Shown here in pieces: positions 51,773 through 60,504 of a DNA stretch of 64,000 nucleotides (within the stretch, counting starts at the first letter, position 1; each line of letters starts with the position of its first letter). The DNA comes from Fusibacter_A sp965140735. Its GTDB lineage: Bacteria > Bacillota > Clostridia > Peptostreptococcales > Acidaminobacteraceae. Below the pieces are notes generated by a model. That model did no database searches. It was not told the origin of the DNA and was given only the letters and a program-made list of their open reading frames with translations. The DNA lies in contig OZ223306.1 of the NCBI GenBank assembly GCA_965140735.1, positions 1,550,001 through 1,614,000 on the forward strand, given 5' to 3'. The translations under genes and the position numbers were made by a program.

Positions 51773-53719
51773 ATGAAAAAAAAATTGTCGATTTTAATGA
51801 CGCTGATCTTAGTGCTAACGACGTTACCATTTGCAGCTTTTGCAGCAACCGATGATGTCATTAACATTTCGATCTTAGGTACCAGTGATTTACATGGTCG
51901 TATTTACCCTTATGATTACGCAACGGATTCAGCTGACTCAGATGCTGGTCTTGCTAAAGTTGCGACTGTTGTCAAAACACTTAAAGCTGAAAACCCTAAT
52001 TCTATTCTATTTGACTGTGGTGATACACTACAAGATAACAGCGCAGAATTATTCAATGATCTTCCTGTTCATCCAATGATTCAAGCGTTGAACATGATCG
52101 GTTATGATGCTTGGGTACTTGGTAATCATGAATTTAATTTTAGCATGGATTTCTTAAACAAAAACATAGCAGGTTTTAACGGTAAAGTATTAGCGGCCAA
52201 TATTTATAAAAAAGGTACCAATGAGCGCTTTGTCGCACCTTATGAAATTTTCGATATTCAAGGCGTTAAAGTGGCAGTTGTTGGCATGATGCCGCCAAAT
52301 GTACCTATTTGGGAAGCAAGTACACCAGAACATTTTGCTGGTTTAGAATTTACAGATGTTTTAGATGAAACAGGTAAAGTACTTAAAGAACTTGAAGGCA
52401 AATACGATGTTTTAGTCGGTGCATACCATATTGGTCCTGAGGGAGAACATGGCTACGACGGTATCGAACTTGTTGCTGAAAAATACCCTCAATTTGATGT
52501 CATCTTTGGTGGTCATGCTCATAGTCAATATACAAATGAAATTAATGGCGTACAATTGATAGAACCAGGTAAATACGGTTGGTCAGTGGCTAAATCTGAT
52601 ATCAGCCTTGCAAAAGAAGATGGCAAATGGGTCGTAAAAACTGTAGCTGTTGAAAATGTAAACACTGCCAAGGTCGAAGCCGATCCAGAGATTTTAACTG
52701 CATTCAAATTCGTGGATGACCGTTCACTTGAAGAAGCTAATAAAGTTGTAGGTCAAATTTCAGAAGATTTCATTAAAAATCCAGACTACTATACTGGCGA
52801 GAGCGAAGTAACAACACTGCCAACTGCTCAAATTATGGATACTCCTGTTATTGATTTGATCAACGAAGTTCAAATGTATTATTCAAAAGCAGATATTAGT
52901 AGCGCTGCACTCTTTAATTTTGGCTCTAATCTTAAACAAGGTGTGTTTAAGAAAAAAGATGTTGCATTTATCTATAAATACGATAATACTCTAATGGGCG
53001 TTAATATCACAGGGCAAAACTTACTCAAATATATGGAGTGGTCAGCAAATTATTTTAATACGTATAAAGAAGGAGATTTGACGATCAGCTTCAATCCAGA
53101 TGTCAGAGGTTACAATTACGATATGTTTAGTGGCATCACTTATGATATCGATATTTCTAAACCATCTGGTTCGAGAATTGTCAATGCGAAGATTAACGGC
53201 GCACCTGTTGATTTAAATAAGGTCTACAAACTTGCTGTGAACAATTACCGTTTCGGTACATTAATCAGTTTAGATCTTGTTAAAATGGAAGATAAATATT
53301 ATGATTCTTACGAAGCAATGCAAGATAAAGGTCGCGTTAGAGATCTCATAATTGCTTACACACAAGATGTTAAAAATGGTAAACTTGATCCAACGCTTGA
53401 TAACAACTGGAAAATCGTTGGTACAGATATAGAAAATTCACCTTATGTTGGTATGGTTAAAGAAATGCTTAAAAATGGAACACTTACATTACCAGCTTCA
53501 GAAGATGGTCGTACACCAAATGTAAAAGCGATTACAGTTCAAGATTTGATGAACAAAGGCCTAATTAAAGGCAATTCTTATAAAGTACAATCCGGTGATG
53601 TGCTTTGGAAAATCGCTCAAAAATACCACACCACATGGCAAGCACTTCAAGAACTTAACAAGCTTAAAAATCCTAACTTAATTATGCCAGGTCAAATGTT
53701 AAATGTACCTGCTAATTAA
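51773..53719 (+). CDS. Secreted 5'-nucleotidase/metallophosphatase with LysM
   Basis: A 648-residue exported enzyme. Signal peptide (1-24, ending FAAFAA). The metallophosphatase domain (about 33-320) has GTSDLHGRIYPYD, DCGDTLQD, LGNHEFNFS and FGGHAHSQY. The 5'-nucleotidase C-terminal domain (about 340-550) follows. A C-terminal LysM (about 602-645, YKVQSGDVLWKIAQKYHTTW) binds peptidoglycan. It should release nucleosides or phosphate from extracellular nucleotides at the wall. Start behind GGGAGG. The open frame extends 61 codons upstream with no site. Confidence 0.92.
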   Translation: MKKKLSILMTLILVLTTLPFAAFAATDDVINISILGTSDLHGRIYPYDYATDSADSDAGLAKVATVVKTLKAENPNSILFDCGDTLQDNSAELFNDLPVHPMIQALNMIGYDAWVLGNHEFNFSMDFLNKNIAGFNGKVLAANIYKKGTNERFVAPYEIFDIQGVKVAVVGMMPPNVPIWEASTPEHFAGLEFTDVLDETGKVLKELEGKYDVLVGAYHIGPEGEHGYDGIELVAEKYPQFDVIFGGHAHSQYTNEINGVQLIEPGKYGWSVAKSDISLAKEDGKWVVKTVAVENVNTAKVEADPEILTAFKFVDDRSLEEANKVVGQISEDFIKNPDYYTGESEVTTLPTAQIMDTPVIDLINEVQMYYSKADISSAALFNFGSNLKQGVFKKKDVAFIYKYDNTLMGVNITGQNLLKYMEWSANYFNTYKEGDLTISFNPDVRGYNYDMFSGITYDIDISKPSGSRIVNAKINGAPVDLNKVYKLAVNNYRFGTLISLDLVKMEDKYYDSYEAMQDKGRVRDLIIAYTQDVKNGKLDPTLDNNWKIVGTDIENSPYVGMVKEMLKNGTLTLPASEDGRTPNVKAITVQDLMNKGLIKGNSYKVQSGDVLWKIAQKYHTTWQALQELNKLKNPNLIMPGQMLNVPAN

Positions 53720-53768
53720 TTAGATCCACTTTATAAATTTAAGAATTTATTTAAATTAAAAAGAAGAA

Positions 53769-53812
53769 GCTAATGCAAATGTAAGAAATTAAATTGCATT
53801 AGCTCCTTTGTT
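53769..53812 (+). terminator. Hairpin after the 5'-nucleotidase gene
   Basis: Arms GCTAATGCAA and TTGCATTAGC with a 15-nt loop, then TCCTTTGTTT. The T-tract is interrupted, so efficiency may be moderate. Confidence 0.6.
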
Positions 53813-53958
53813 TATGTCTATTTATACTTCTAGTGTAAATAGAATCCCTCCTGATTAATGAACTTTACGTTAGATTAGTCTGCTTTGAAAAAGTACATTC
53901 GGCTTGAATCTACCGACTAATTCTATAATTTACGCCATTATTAACAGTTCTCTAGATT

Positions 53959-55866
53959 TTAATAGGACATGACTTCAAAAGTTAATATTTTGTCAAATAC
54001 AATGTAATCTTTTCTTGTACTAAACGGACCAAGATTGTATGATTTATCCATAATATAGTAAGATGGTCCAACGCCAGTTGCCTTGGTATCATACCAAGCA
54101 ATGAAAAGATTGACATCTGTCATAGGTAATTCATATTCCTTTTCAAGACCATTCGATAGAGTTATAACCAGTAAGGCATTACCATCATTTGTATTGCTAT
54201 TTTCAGAAAGCATTCCAGAGACTTCGTTAGAATTTTCGCTTTCCATGCCTTCATTGAGTGCAGTAACTACATAGTAGTAAGTTATCCCATCAACAACATC
54301 ACTATCTGTAAAAGTCGTCCCTGTGATATTGCTTGCAATGACCGAATAAGCGCTTCCAGATGTGGTTGATCTTCTTACATTATAACCTGTGATCTTTTCA
54401 ACAGAATCCCATGAGAGTTCAATATTTTCTGCGTTTGATATAGCTGTTAGGTTGAGGGGAATTAGTGGTTCTTCAATTGGAAATATAACTTGTTTTGGAG
54501 TGGAGTGATTATTAAATGGTGTCGTGATATACCCAAGTTGTTTATCAGCATTGTATCCCCAAGTCCACACAGTGCCGTCTGACTTTAAAGCCATAGTATG
54601 CTTTCTACCTGCACCAATCGCTACGACGTTATTTAAATTAGTCACCTGCACTGGGGTTGTTTTGACTTCGGTAGTGTCATCTCCTAACTGTCCATAAGAG
54701 TTATTTCCCCAAGTCCATACAGTGCCATCTTCTTTTAAAGCGATACTGTGAGTCGAACCCGTCTTTATGGACATTACATTATCTAAATTAGTCACTTGCA
54801 CTGGACTACTTTTATTAACAGTAGTACCATCTCCTAATTGGCCAAACTGATTTCTACCCCAAGCCCATACAGTGCCGTCTTCCTTTATTGCCATAACAAA
54901 ATCACCCTTAGAATTTATAGAAATGATGTTATTTAATCCATGAATTTGTACAGGTGTAGTACCAATTATTGAAGGGCCATTTCCTAATTCTACGCCCCAA
55001 TTCCATACGGTGCCATCTACTTTTAAGGCAACCCCTCCGCCTGCTGATGCACTAATTGAAACAATATCATTTAATCCACTAACCTTTACTGCTGTAGAAC
55101 TATCTATCTTAGTCCCATTGCCTAATTCACCAGAACTATTTACTCCCCAACTCCATACGGTGCCGTCTTTTTTTAATGCCATGCTATAATAACTGCCACC
55201 AGATACTGTTTCTACTTGGCTTAAATTGAGTACCTGTACAGGAACAGAACTAACTGTTGTGGTGCCATTGCCTAGTTGACCATGATTATTATTTCCCCAA
55301 GACCAAACCGTGCCATCTTCCTTCAAAAGCAAATTGTGGTCAAAACCAGCTGATATCATTTTCATCCCATCAAAATTGTTCAGCTTTAACGATTTGCTTT
55401 CGTCAATAGTAATCCCATTTCCTAATAGACCATAATCATTACGTCCCCAAGCCCAAACATTTCTATTCGACTTAATAAATATGGAATGATCACTACCTTC
55501 AAATTTTCTTGTGGAGATGATTTTCTTACCAATCTCACTTGACCCCACACCTTCACCAGCAGAATTCACTGCGGTAACTATGTAATAGTAAATATTGCCA
55601 TTTTCAACATCTTTATCTACATAATTTAGGCCTATTATGCCGCTGGCTAACTCAGTATAAGGTCCACCTGATTGGGTGCTTTTCTTGACATTATAACTTT
55701 CTGCACCAGTTACAGATTCCCATTTGACATTAACCTCCCTTTCAAAAGCTAATACGGTTACCAGAGGAGTCTGTGGTAGATCTAAGGCATAACTCATAAT
55801 GTCAAAACTCATAGTTATAACTACAATAATTGTTACTAAAAACATTGATTTCACTGATTGTCTCAT
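53959..55866 (-). CDS. Secreted RCC1-propeller protein with two FN3 domains
   Basis: A 635-residue exported protein. Signal peptide (about 1-27), FN3 domain 1 (about 30-120), then seven RCC1 repeats of about 50 residues (about 122-470), each with VWxWGxNxxGQLGxG. A second FN3 (about 475-555) and a C-terminal extension (TDVNLFIAWYD, TRKDYIVFDKILTFEV) follow. Repeat 4 is short (VWNWGVELGNG). Seven blades match a full RCC1 propeller. Such secreted clostridial proteins may bind partners at the cell surface or in biofilm; the role is not known. Start behind GGAG. A single gene. Confidence 0.88.
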   Translation of the reverse strand: MRQSVKSMFLVTIIVVITMSFDIMSYALDLPQTPLVTVLAFEREVNVKWESVTGAESYNVKKSTQSGGPYTELASGIIGLNYVDKDVENGNIYYYIVTAVNSAGEGVGSSEIGKKIISTRKFEGSDHSIFIKSNRNVWAWGRNDYGLLGNGITIDESKSLKLNNFDGMKMISAGFDHNLLLKEDGTVWSWGNNNHGQLGNGTTTVSSVPVQVLNLSQVETVSGGSYYSMALKKDGTVWSWGVNSSGELGNGTKIDSSTAVKVSGLNDIVSISASAGGGVALKVDGTVWNWGVELGNGPSIIGTTPVQIHGLNNIISINSKGDFVMAIKEDGTVWAWGRNQFGQLGDGTTVNKSSPVQVTNLDNVMSIKTGSTHSIALKEDGTVWTWGNNSYGQLGDDTTEVKTTPVQVTNLNNVVAIGAGRKHTMALKSDGTVWTWGYNADKQLGYITTPFNNHSTPKQVIFPIEEPLIPLNLTAISNAENIELSWDSVEKITGYNVRRSTTSGSAYSVIASNITGTTFTDSDVVDGITYYYVVTALNEGMESENSNEVSGMLSENSNTNDGNALLVITLSNGLEKEYELPMTDVNLFIAWYDTKATGVGPSYYIMDKSYNLGPFSTRKDYIVFDKILTFEVMSY

Positions 55867-56067
55867 TATTATAACTCCATTCTTTTCAACTAATTAATAT
55901 ACAACACGCTCTAGAATAATTTGTTCATAAAATTATTTATACAACTATCAAAGTTATTTTAACATTTTTTTCAAAATAAAAAAAGTGTATCCTTAGAGTT
56001 AACTCCACACAATAAGTTTAGAATTTATATAAATTAAGTTTTTTATGGCTCAAATTTTTCAATAAAA

Positions 56068-56113
56068 AAATAACCGGAACAATTCCAAATCAATTTATTC
56101 TGGTTATTTTTAT
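56068..56113. terminator. Terminator after the GAF-HD-GYP operon
   Basis: Arms AAATAACCGGAA and TTCTGGTTATTT, with one internal mismatch, around an 18-nt loop. Runs of A and T flank both sides. The rest of the 311-bp stretch 55867-56177 holds the RCC1 gene leader and no other gene. Confidence 0.75.
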
Positions 56114-56177
56114 TTAAATGCTGTTGCGTAGCCACTTCTTCTCATATCCATTTTGCAATATCTCAGTTCTTAAACCG

Positions 56178-57686
56178 TCACGCTTCACTATGCTCAAAGA
56201 TATAAAGCAAATCACCATCTAACTTACCCTCTTCAACCATTTTACCAAGTATAGAGAATGCTTTCTTTGGTGGCATCCCCTTCTTGTAGGGTCTATCTGT
56301 GGCAGTTAAAGCATCGTAAATATCAATGATGGTTAAAATCCTGACTTCAATTGGGATTTCATCTGCTTTCAGGCCTCTCGAGTAACCCGAACCATCCAAC
56401 AGCTCATGATGATTAATTGCCCAAAACGGCACATCTTTAAGATCTTTTGGAAATTTAATTTTGGACAACATCTTTTCTGTGGTTACCACATGATTCTTCA
56501 TAACTTCTCGCTCTCTATCCGTTAATGTCCCTTTCTGTATCATTAAAAATTCAAATTCTCTTTGATTCAAAATCCGTTCTTCAATCCCTTCAAATTTATA
56601 CTGATATATTTTAATGATTTCACTTTGCATTTCCGCATCCACAAAAGTGCTTGGTTTATTTGCTTTTAAAATAGTTGCAGTTGCCTTTTCTATAAACTGA
56701 CACTCCACCCTCCAAAGTTCTCTAACCGTTTGCTTTTCTATATCTGAAAGCTTATCCTCTGCTATCGCTTTATAATACCGTTGATCCACCAATGCTTTTA
56801 TCAATTTTAATCTATTTTCAACAAATTCAATATCCGTTGATAAACGTGTGGGTTTATTCATAACACTTTCAGGTACAGTTACTTTTCCAATATCATGAAG
56901 CCATGCAGCCATAACCAGTGTGCGAATATGCTCTTCTTCAAATGTAAAATCACCATAGGGTCCTTCTTTATGTGCATTGACCGCCCTTGCAAACCTTTCA
57001 GTAAAAATAGCAACATTTCGAGAGTGATTTGCATTATAAGGTGTTTTCTCATCAATTGCAGTTACTAACACCGAAACAAAAGAATCAAATAAACTTCTTA
57101 TCTCATCTACATACTGCATATTTTCAAGCGCTATACCTGCTTGAGATGAAAGCGTCACGACAATTTCTTCAATATCCTGACTAAATGGAACCAATTCATT
57201 ATTTTCCATTGCATTGATGAGCTGAACAACCCCAATGACATCGTCATCACGATTGATCAAAGGCACTACTAACATAGACTTCGTAGTATAACCCACTGAT
57301 TTATCGAATTCTTTTGGTCCAGTAAAATCAAATAATTCAGTATGGTAAACATCGGGAATATTAACTGGTTTTTTGTGGATTGCTGCATAAGGTGCTATAT
57401 GAGTTTCTACTAACTCAAGAGGTTGAAAATTAATGGACTCACCCCCACCACCTAGAAATATATTGAGCGTTTCATTTTGCATGATTTTATGGTAGAGTTT
57501 TCCCTCATCAATTATATAAAGCGTGCCACCATCCGCTTTTGCAATTTTACGGGCTTCATTTAATATCAACTCAAGTAACTTATTGTAATCTTTTTCTGCA
57601 GTAAGTGCTTTTCCAACTTTAAGCAGCTTCTTATAGTTTGCTTTGAGTATAATTTCTTTAGATTTTACAGCCTGTTCTATATCCAT
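56178..57686 (-). CDS. GAF-HD-GYP phosphodiesterase with insertion
   Basis: A 502-residue cytosolic protein. The GAF domain (about 30-190) contains MLVVPLINRDDDVIGVVQLIN. An HD-GYP-type domain (about 205-495) has HDIGKVTVPESVM, NHHELLDGSGYSRGL and IDIYDALTATDRPYKKG. An unusual block of about 100 helical residues separates the first HD part from the HVVTTEKML segment, where the other two HD-GYP proteins of this window have about 20. The key His/Asp residues are present, so c-di-GMP or another cyclic nucleotide could be hydrolysed. It follows the MBL gene by 2 bp, third in the cyclase operon. Confidence 0.88.
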   Translation of the reverse strand: MDIEQAVKSKEIILKANYKKLLKVGKALTAEKDYNKLLELILNEARKIAKADGGTLYIIDEGKLYHKIMQNETLNIFLGGGGESINFQPLELVETHIAPYAAIHKKPVNIPDVYHTELFDFTGPKEFDKSVGYTTKSMLVVPLINRDDDVIGVVQLINAMENNELVPFSQDIEEIVVTLSSQAGIALENMQYVDEIRSLFDSFVSVLVTAIDEKTPYNANHSRNVAIFTERFARAVNAHKEGPYGDFTFEEEHIRTLVMAAWLHDIGKVTVPESVMNKPTRLSTDIEFVENRLKLIKALVDQRYYKAIAEDKLSDIEKQTVRELWRVECQFIEKATATILKANKPSTFVDAEMQSEIIKIYQYKFEGIEERILNQREFEFLMIQKGTLTDREREVMKNHVVTTEKMLSKIKFPKDLKDVPFWAINHHELLDGSGYSRGLKADEIPIEVRILTIIDIYDALTATDRPYKKGMPPKKAFSILGKMVEEGKLDGDLLYIFEHSEA

Positions 57687-57688
57687 TT

Positions 57689-58552
57689 TTAACTCCTACT
57701 ACAGCTATTAAAAATAAGGGATTCATCTTCTTTAGCTAAAAATACATTTGGATGCTTTTCTCTAATTTCTCTTTCTAGAGCATCATTTTGGTAATCTTCT
57801 CGATATGGTAAATAATGTGTTATATAAGTTTTTTTAACATTAGCATCCTCAGATAAAAGGATGCACTCTTCAACTGTACTATGTCCCCAACCAATCTTGT
57901 TGCTCCCCACAGCACCATAGTATTCTTCATTCGTAAGGGCTGCATCCATAACCAATATATCAACACCACTAACAAATTTTAAGAGTTTTTCTCTTTCTGA
58001 ATGATATGATGAAAATGCCTTGCTTAACTCTATATCTGTTAGGAGAACCATAGAAATATCATTGTAAGTGATTTTATAGCCGAGTGCACCACCAGGATGC
58101 ATAAGTAATAAGGTATCTATTCTGATATTCTTAATATAAAAAGTTCCGTATTCAGGTATTTCATCTATCTCTAATTTATCCTGAACTTTTGACCACTTAA
58201 TCGGACAGAAGGGTGGATTAAACAAGAGCGCCAAGAGTTCTTTTAACGAATAATGTTCTGGCTTCATCCCTTTTACATGCACTTTATCCTTTTTCGTATA
58301 TAGCGTTGAAAAAAATGGTAACCCCAAAATATGATCCCAATGATAATGTGTAAAAAGAATATGGATATCAAAATCATTAAAAGGCTCTTCAACCTTAGTA
58401 ATGCCACTACCCGCATCTAAAAAAATAATCTGATCCTCTATAATAATTTGGATACAACTTGTATTCCCACCGTATTTAACACTTTGAGCGTTGGAGAGAT
58501 TGTACGAACCTCTCACGCCTAGAAATTTAACTTTCACTTGTTTGCCTATCAT
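57689..58552 (-). CDS. Metallo-beta-lactamase-fold hydrolase in cyclase operon
   Basis: A 287-residue MBL-fold enzyme. The metal motif THYHWDHILGLPFF (about 70-83) gives HxHxDH. Further ligands are GWGHSTVEE (about 225-233), Asp in VMDAAL, and His in YITHYLPYR. It resembles the PhnP/phosphodiesterase-like branch. Its start overlaps the adenylate-cyclase gene by 26 bp, and a GAF-HD-GYP gene follows 2 bp after its stop. By position it could be a cyclic-nucleotide phosphodiesterase, but this is inference. Confidence 0.82.
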   Translation of the reverse strand: MIGKQVKVKFLGVRGSYNLSNAQSVKYGGNTSCIQIIIEDQIIFLDAGSGITKVEEPFNDFDIHILFTHYHWDHILGLPFFSTLYTKKDKVHVKGMKPEHYSLKELLALLFNPPFCPIKWSKVQDKLEIDEIPEYGTFYIKNIRIDTLLLMHPGGALGYKITYNDISMVLLTDIELSKAFSSYHSEREKLLKFVSGVDILVMDAALTNEEYYGAVGSNKIGWGHSTVEECILLSEDANVKKTYITHYLPYREDYQNDALEREIREKHPNVFLAKEDESLIFNSCSRS

Positions 58553-60341
58553 CGCCCACGATCCCTTCCACTTGATATATTTGAATCAGAGTTTCTTTCC
58601 CTTTTACCTTTATGCCCCCTAGAGGTGTTGCTATGATTTGATCCTTAACATGTTCATAAGTGCTCTCACTGATCAATATTTGACCTGCCTTGGCATTAGC
58701 TTCCAACCTTGCTGAGGTATTCACAGTATCGCCAATCGCCGTGTAGTCCATACGTTTTTTTGATCCAATATTCCCGACAACTGCATATCCAGTATTCACC
58801 CCAATACCGAAGTCAACGATCTTACCATATCTATCGAGTAAATCTTGTTTCAGTTTTTGTGCACCCATTTTCATATCCCAAGCAGTTTTAACAGCACAAA
58901 GCGCATGATCTTCAAGTTCAAGCGGTGCATTGTAAATCGCCATTGTTGCATCTCCTATAAACTTATCTAAAGTACCCGCATTTTTAAAAATAGATTGTTC
59001 ACAAAGTTCTAGATAACTGTTTAAAATTTCAACAATTTGTTCTGGTTCAGCTTTTTCTGAAAGGGGTGTGAACCCTCTGATATCCACAAATAAAACGGAT
59101 ATATAACGGCGCTCTCCTCCAAGATTAATATTATCTGAGTCTTCTAGTATCTTATCAACAACTTGAGGTGCCACATACCGACCAAAAATATTTCTTATTT
59201 TTTTCTTTTCATAAAGTTGCTCTAGATAATGATAAGCAAGTGCTGAAACATACATGATCAGCATCGCTAAAATTGGATAGAACACCTTAAGAATGTAGCC
59301 GATTTGATAGACTTGATAGCACAATATCAAATACATAACTACGATAATTGCATTTATAACTAGGCCCTTAGATGGCGATAACTTATTGGAAATAAAATAC
59401 GCAAAAATCCCCATAAAAATGATCATCAAAACATTAAAGAGAGCAGGTACTTGCTTTTTAAAACTATCCTCTAATAAATTTTGAAGTATATTGGCATGAA
59501 TTTCAATTCCAAACATCGGTTGTTCTTTAACAACAGGCGTCACGTATTCATCTTGAAGACCATTGGCATACGGTCCAATCAGAACAATTTTATCTTCAAA
59601 ATAACTTGCGGGAAAACCCTCACTATACACTAAAAAATAAGGAATACTATCATATTTTCTTGGAATCCCTTTATAATCAATATAGAGATTCTCCGTATCG
59701 TGATTATATTTCTCAAGGACACGATCTAAATCTTGTTTTGTATGAGCATCTAAATCAGCATTTTGAGCATACAGTTTTAATAGTTCATATGCAAAATTAG
59801 GTTCTTCCTCATACGATTCTGTTTCCAATACAAAACGTTTTGCGAACATATTTATTTTACGAACAACACGGTCTGCATCTAGAAAAGTATTGATATGTCC
59901 TTGATTTGAAACATCCATCAGTTCATCAATTGGACTGATTAGAGTATCACTGCCCTGCTTGTAACCATTGATTTTAGGAGTATACTTAATTTCTTTTGCC
60001 AATACGACGTTCCCTGCATCTTTTATTGCACGTGCCAACTCACGATCCGATGCTTCATTTGAATAAGAATCAAACATAAGGTCCACCCCAATTGCAGCAG
60101 GATTGCCTTGTGCTATAAAATCAATTAGTTCTGCGTGCATTGAACGATCAAAAGGCCATTGTCCCAGAGCATTTATTGTGGCATCGTCGATTGCTATAAT
60201 AACAATATTATCATTAGTCTCTTGCGGTTTTTGATAAAAAGTGTCATAAATGCTATTTTCATAATTATCAAAAAAATGAACCCCATAACTTAATAAGACC
60301 ACTGTAATTATACTAACAATTAATATAATCTTCCGTTTCAT
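58527..60341 (-). CDS. CHASE2 adenylate cyclase, class III
   Basis: A 604-residue membrane receptor cyclase. A transmembrane helix near the start, an outer CHASE2 sensor (about 35-310, with IVIIAIDDATINALGQWPF and AAIGVDLMFD), three transmembrane helices (about 310-385), then a class III cyclase domain (about 405-590). Metal Asp residues are in FVDIRGFT and FIGDATMAIY. The adenine-specifying Lys (LDKFIGD) and Thr (DYTAIGD) match class IIIb cyclases, and NTSARLE holds the transition-state Asn and Arg. It should make cAMP in response to an outside signal. Start behind GGAGG. Confidence 0.92.
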   Translation of the reverse strand: MKRKIILIVSIITVVLLSYGVHFFDNYENSIYDTFYQKPQETNDNIVIIAIDDATINALGQWPFDRSMHAELIDFIAQGNPAAIGVDLMFDSYSNEASDRELARAIKDAGNVVLAKEIKYTPKINGYKQGSDTLISPIDELMDVSNQGHINTFLDADRVVRKINMFAKRFVLETESYEEEPNFAYELLKLYAQNADLDAHTKQDLDRVLEKYNHDTENLYIDYKGIPRKYDSIPYFLVYSEGFPASYFEDKIVLIGPYANGLQDEYVTPVVKEQPMFGIEIHANILQNLLEDSFKKQVPALFNVLMIIFMGIFAYFISNKLSPSKGLVINAIIVVMYLILCYQVYQIGYILKVFYPILAMLIMYVSALAYHYLEQLYEKKKIRNIFGRYVAPQVVDKILEDSDNINLGGERRYISVLFVDIRGFTPLSEKAEPEQIVEILNSYLELCEQSIFKNAGTLDKFIGDATMAIYNAPLELEDHALCAVKTAWDMKMGAQKLKQDLLDRYGKIVDFGIGVNTGYAVVGNIGSKKRMDYTAIGDTVNTSARLEANAKAGQILISESTYEHVKDQIIATPLGGIKVKGKETLIQIYQVEGIVGDDRQTSES

Positions 60342-60442
60342 AGCGCCTCCAAGTTCTTTATTACATTATTGTTATATTCATTATAGCATCTATACCCCAT
60401 ATTGTGAGCAAATCTACACAAAACAAATGGCGCCCTATAAAA

Positions 60443-60486
60443 GAGAGTTTTGTTTACGCTTTAAGTAGGCATAAACAAAACTCTTA
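60443..60486 (-). terminator. Terminator between amidase and cyclase genes
   Basis: Arms GAGTTTTGTTTA and TAAACAAAACTC around a 15-nt loop, with CTTTTATA on the minus strand. It follows the stop at 60505 and precedes the cyclase start at 60341. Confidence 0.75.
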
Positions 60487-60504
60487 GGCACTCATTTTAA
60501 TATT

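Noticed and set aside
53959..55866. Tandem DNA repeat array
   Set aside because: Periodicity of about 150 bp comes from RCC1 protein repeats within one open frame.
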